DNA of 64,000 bases, from positions 298,011 through 362,010 of the forward strand of contig CAZMYT010000002.1 in NCBI GenBank assembly GCA_964570565.1, written 5' to 3'. A program made the translations under genes and the position numbers. This document shows, piece after piece, positions 62,480 to 64,000 of the stretch (its first letter is position 1; the number at the start of each line of letters is the position of its first letter). The notes beneath the pieces are model-generated. The model worked only from the letters and a program-made list of their open reading frames with translations, had not been told where the DNA came from and did not search any database. Source of the DNA: W0P28-013 sp964570565. GTDB lineage: Bacteria > Bacteroidota > Bacteroidia > Bacteroidales > Paludibacteraceae.

Positions 62480-63667
62480 TTAGTTTATTAAAGAGGTAAT
62501 TTGACCAGAACCTACTGTACGACCACCTTCGCGGATTGCAAAACGAAGACCTTCGCTGCAAGCTACTGGGTAAATCAATTTTACAGAGATTTCTAAGTTA
62601 TCACCAGGCATTACCATTTCAGTTCCTTCTGGTAAAGTAATTTCACCAGTTACGTCCAATGTACGGATGTAGAATTGAGGACGGTATTTGTTGTGGAATG
62701 GAGTGTGACGACCACCTTCTTCTTTTTTCAAGATATAAACAGAAGCTTTGAATTCAGAGTGAGGAGTCACTTTTCCAGGGTGAGAAATAACCATACCACG
62801 TTTGATTTCGTCTTTGTCGATACCACGAAGTAATAAACCTACGTTATCGCCAGCTTCACCTGTATCAAGAAGTTTACGGAACATTTCAACACCAGTTACA
62901 ACAGATTTTTTACCTTCTGCACCTAAACCGATGATTTGAACTTCTTCACCTACTTTGATGATACCAGTTTCGATACGACCTGTAGCAACTGTACCACGAC
63001 CAGTGATTGAGAATACGTCTTCAACAGGCATCAAGAATGGTTTGTCAACTGCGCGTTCTGGCAATAAAATCCAGCTATCAACAGCATCCATCAATTCCAT
63101 TACTTTTTCTTCCCATTCTGGAACACCGTTCAATGCACCAAGTGCAGAACCGCGGATAACAGGAGTGTTGTCGCCATCGAAATCATAGAATGAAAGCAAT
63201 TCGCGCATTTCCATTTCTACTAATTCCAACATTTCAGCATCGTCAACCATGTCGCATTTGTTCATGAAAACAACCAAACGAGGTACGTTTACCTGACGTG
63301 CTAACAAGATATGTTCACGAGTTTGTGGCATAGGACCATCAGTTGCAGCAACTACAATGATAGCACCGTCCATTTGAGCAGCACCAGTAACCATGTTTTT
63401 AACGTAGTCAGCGTGACCAGGACAGTCAACGTGTGCATAGTGACGGTTTGCTGTTTGGTACTCAACGTGTGAAGTGTTGATAGTGATACCACGTTCTTTT
63501 TCTTCTGGAGCGTTGTCGATAGAATCGAATGAACGTAATTCAGAAAGTCCTTTTTTTGCAAGTACTGTTGTAATTGCAGCAGTCAAAGTGGTCTTACCAT
63601 GGTCAACGTGACCGATGGTACCGATGTTTACGTGCGGTTTTGACCTGTCAAATTTTTCTTTTGCCAT
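62480..63667 (-). CDS. tuf: Elongation factor Tu
   Basis: 395 residues. G1 GHVDHGKTTLTAAI, switch I region ERGITINTSHVEYQ, G3 DCPGHADYVKNMVTG, G4 NKCDMVDD, and C-terminal barrels ending SEGLRFAIREGGRTVGSGQI. Delivers aminoacyl-tRNA to the ribosome. It lies in the tRNA-Tyr/Gly/Thr-tuf-tRNA-Trp-secE block. Confidence 0.98.
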   Translation of the reverse strand: MAKEKFDRSKPHVNIGTIGHVDHGKTTLTAAITTVLAKKGLSELRSFDSIDNAPEEKERGITINTSHVEYQTANRHYAHVDCPGHADYVKNMVTGAAQMDGAIIVVAATDGPMPQTREHILLARQVNVPRLVVFMNKCDMVDDAEMLELVEMEMRELLSFYDFDGDNTPVIRGSALGALNGVPEWEEKVMELMDAVDSWILLPERAVDKPFLMPVEDVFSITGRGTVATGRIETGIIKVGEEVQIIGLGAEGKKSVVTGVEMFRKLLDTGEAGDNVGLLLRGIDKDEIKRGMVISHPGKVTPHSEFKASVYILKKEEGGRHTPFHNKYRPQFYIRTLDVTGEITLPEGTEMVMPGDNLEISVKLIYPVACSEGLRFAIREGGRTVGSGQITSLIN

Positions 63668-63728
63668 AACTCAAAATTTATTTAAAAGTGATATAATTAA
63701 AATTGTTCAATTATCTTATTGCTTGTTG

Positions 63729-63800
<72 letters not shown>

Positions 63801-63812
63801 GAAAAAAAAGAG

Positions 63813-63885
63813 AGCGGAAGACGGGACTCAAACCCGCGACCCTCAGCTTGGAAGGCTAATGCTCTATCGACTGAGCTACTTCCGC
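63813..63885 (-). tRNA. tRNA-Gly (TCC)
   Basis: Minus strand: acceptor GCGGAAG with CTTCCGC, D arm TAGCTCAGTCGATAGAGC, anticodon stem around CTTCCAA with anticodon TCC, T arm GCGGGTTTGAGTCCCGT. It lies 12 nt upstream of tRNA-Thr in transcription. Confidence 0.94.
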
Positions 63886-63949
63886 AATTTATTCAGCAAA
63901 TAACCTAAAAGTTACTTCTGAAGTAAAAAAAGCTCTACTTTTTTCGTTG

Positions 63950-64000
63950 TGGGCAGTGATGGATTCGAACCACCGAAGTCGAAAGACAGCTGAGTTACAG
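63950..64000 (-). tRNA. tRNA-Tyr (GTA), 3' part only
   Basis: Minus strand: anticodon loop containing GTA at the window edge (CTGTAA), long variable arm, T arm GTGGTTCGAATCCATC, acceptor CACTGCCCA. The 5' half is outside the window. The order Tyr-Gly-Thr-tuf is that of the tufB tRNA operon in many bacteria. Confidence 0.88.

Overview
The window reads as chromosome of a member of the Bacteroidota, most likely an anaerobic Bacteroidales (Paludibacter-like, an inference). The reasons are the -33/-7 promoters of the TTG-N19/20-TAnnTTTG type in front of many genes, the near absence of Shine-Dalgarno sequences, type IX secretion (T9SS) C-terminal sorting domains on many secreted proteins, a 465-residue signal peptidase I, an RNF complex preceded by a RseC-like gene, and a TonB-dependent outer-membrane protein.

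Layout. 1-2653: 5' part of a large secreted BspA-like protein (minus). 2855-6414: aroB, a CoA-binding protein, dapB and lepB in one minus-strand operon. 6539-12186: complete RNF electron-transport operon (rseC-like, rnfB, C, D, G, E, A). 12360-15151: rbfA, a LolE/FtsX-type permease and an Ig-like lipoprotein (plus). 15272-24894: six consecutive genes for secreted endonuclease I family proteins, all plus strand, with T9SS-type tails; the first and third have nearly identical 3' ends. 25196-28171: TonB-type receptor and aroQ (minus). 28378-30120: sppA (plus). 30186-36702: Na/Pi cotransporter, two small unknowns, an S9 peptidase and an FG-GAP surface protein (minus). 36759-43757: accessory island. 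43965-46118: nspC, an unknown membrane protein and cvpA. 46222-50870: rimP-nusA-infB. 51078-64000: the tRNA-tuf-secE-nusG-rplKAJL-rpoBC super-cluster, all minus.

The accessory island is the most unusual part. Four long imperfect palindromes (sites A to D), each with an NNNNAAC-type edge and a GTTNNNN-type edge, separate blocks of minus-strand genes. Each gene stops within about 10 nt of, or inside, the edge of a palindrome. In two of the three blocks, the bases at the start of the block are the exact reverse complement of the inner edge of the palindrome at its end: GTTGTGTGCA against TGCACACAAC, and GTTATACC against GGTATAAC. That is the end-complementarity rule of integron gene cassettes (attC sites), but no integrase is visible here. 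The blocks carry a 930-residue T9SS surface protein, an AAA ATPase plus DUF4435 (TOPRIM-like) pair that matches the AriA/AriB anti-phage system PARIS, and a GHKL ATPase fused to a STAS-like domain.

How the parts work together: most of the window is housekeeping (transcription, translation, shikimate and lysine/peptidoglycan precursors, membrane energy conservation, envelope maturation). The nuclease cluster, the S9 peptidase and the surface proteins suggest scavenging of extracellular DNA and peptides. The cassette island adds defence and surface functions.
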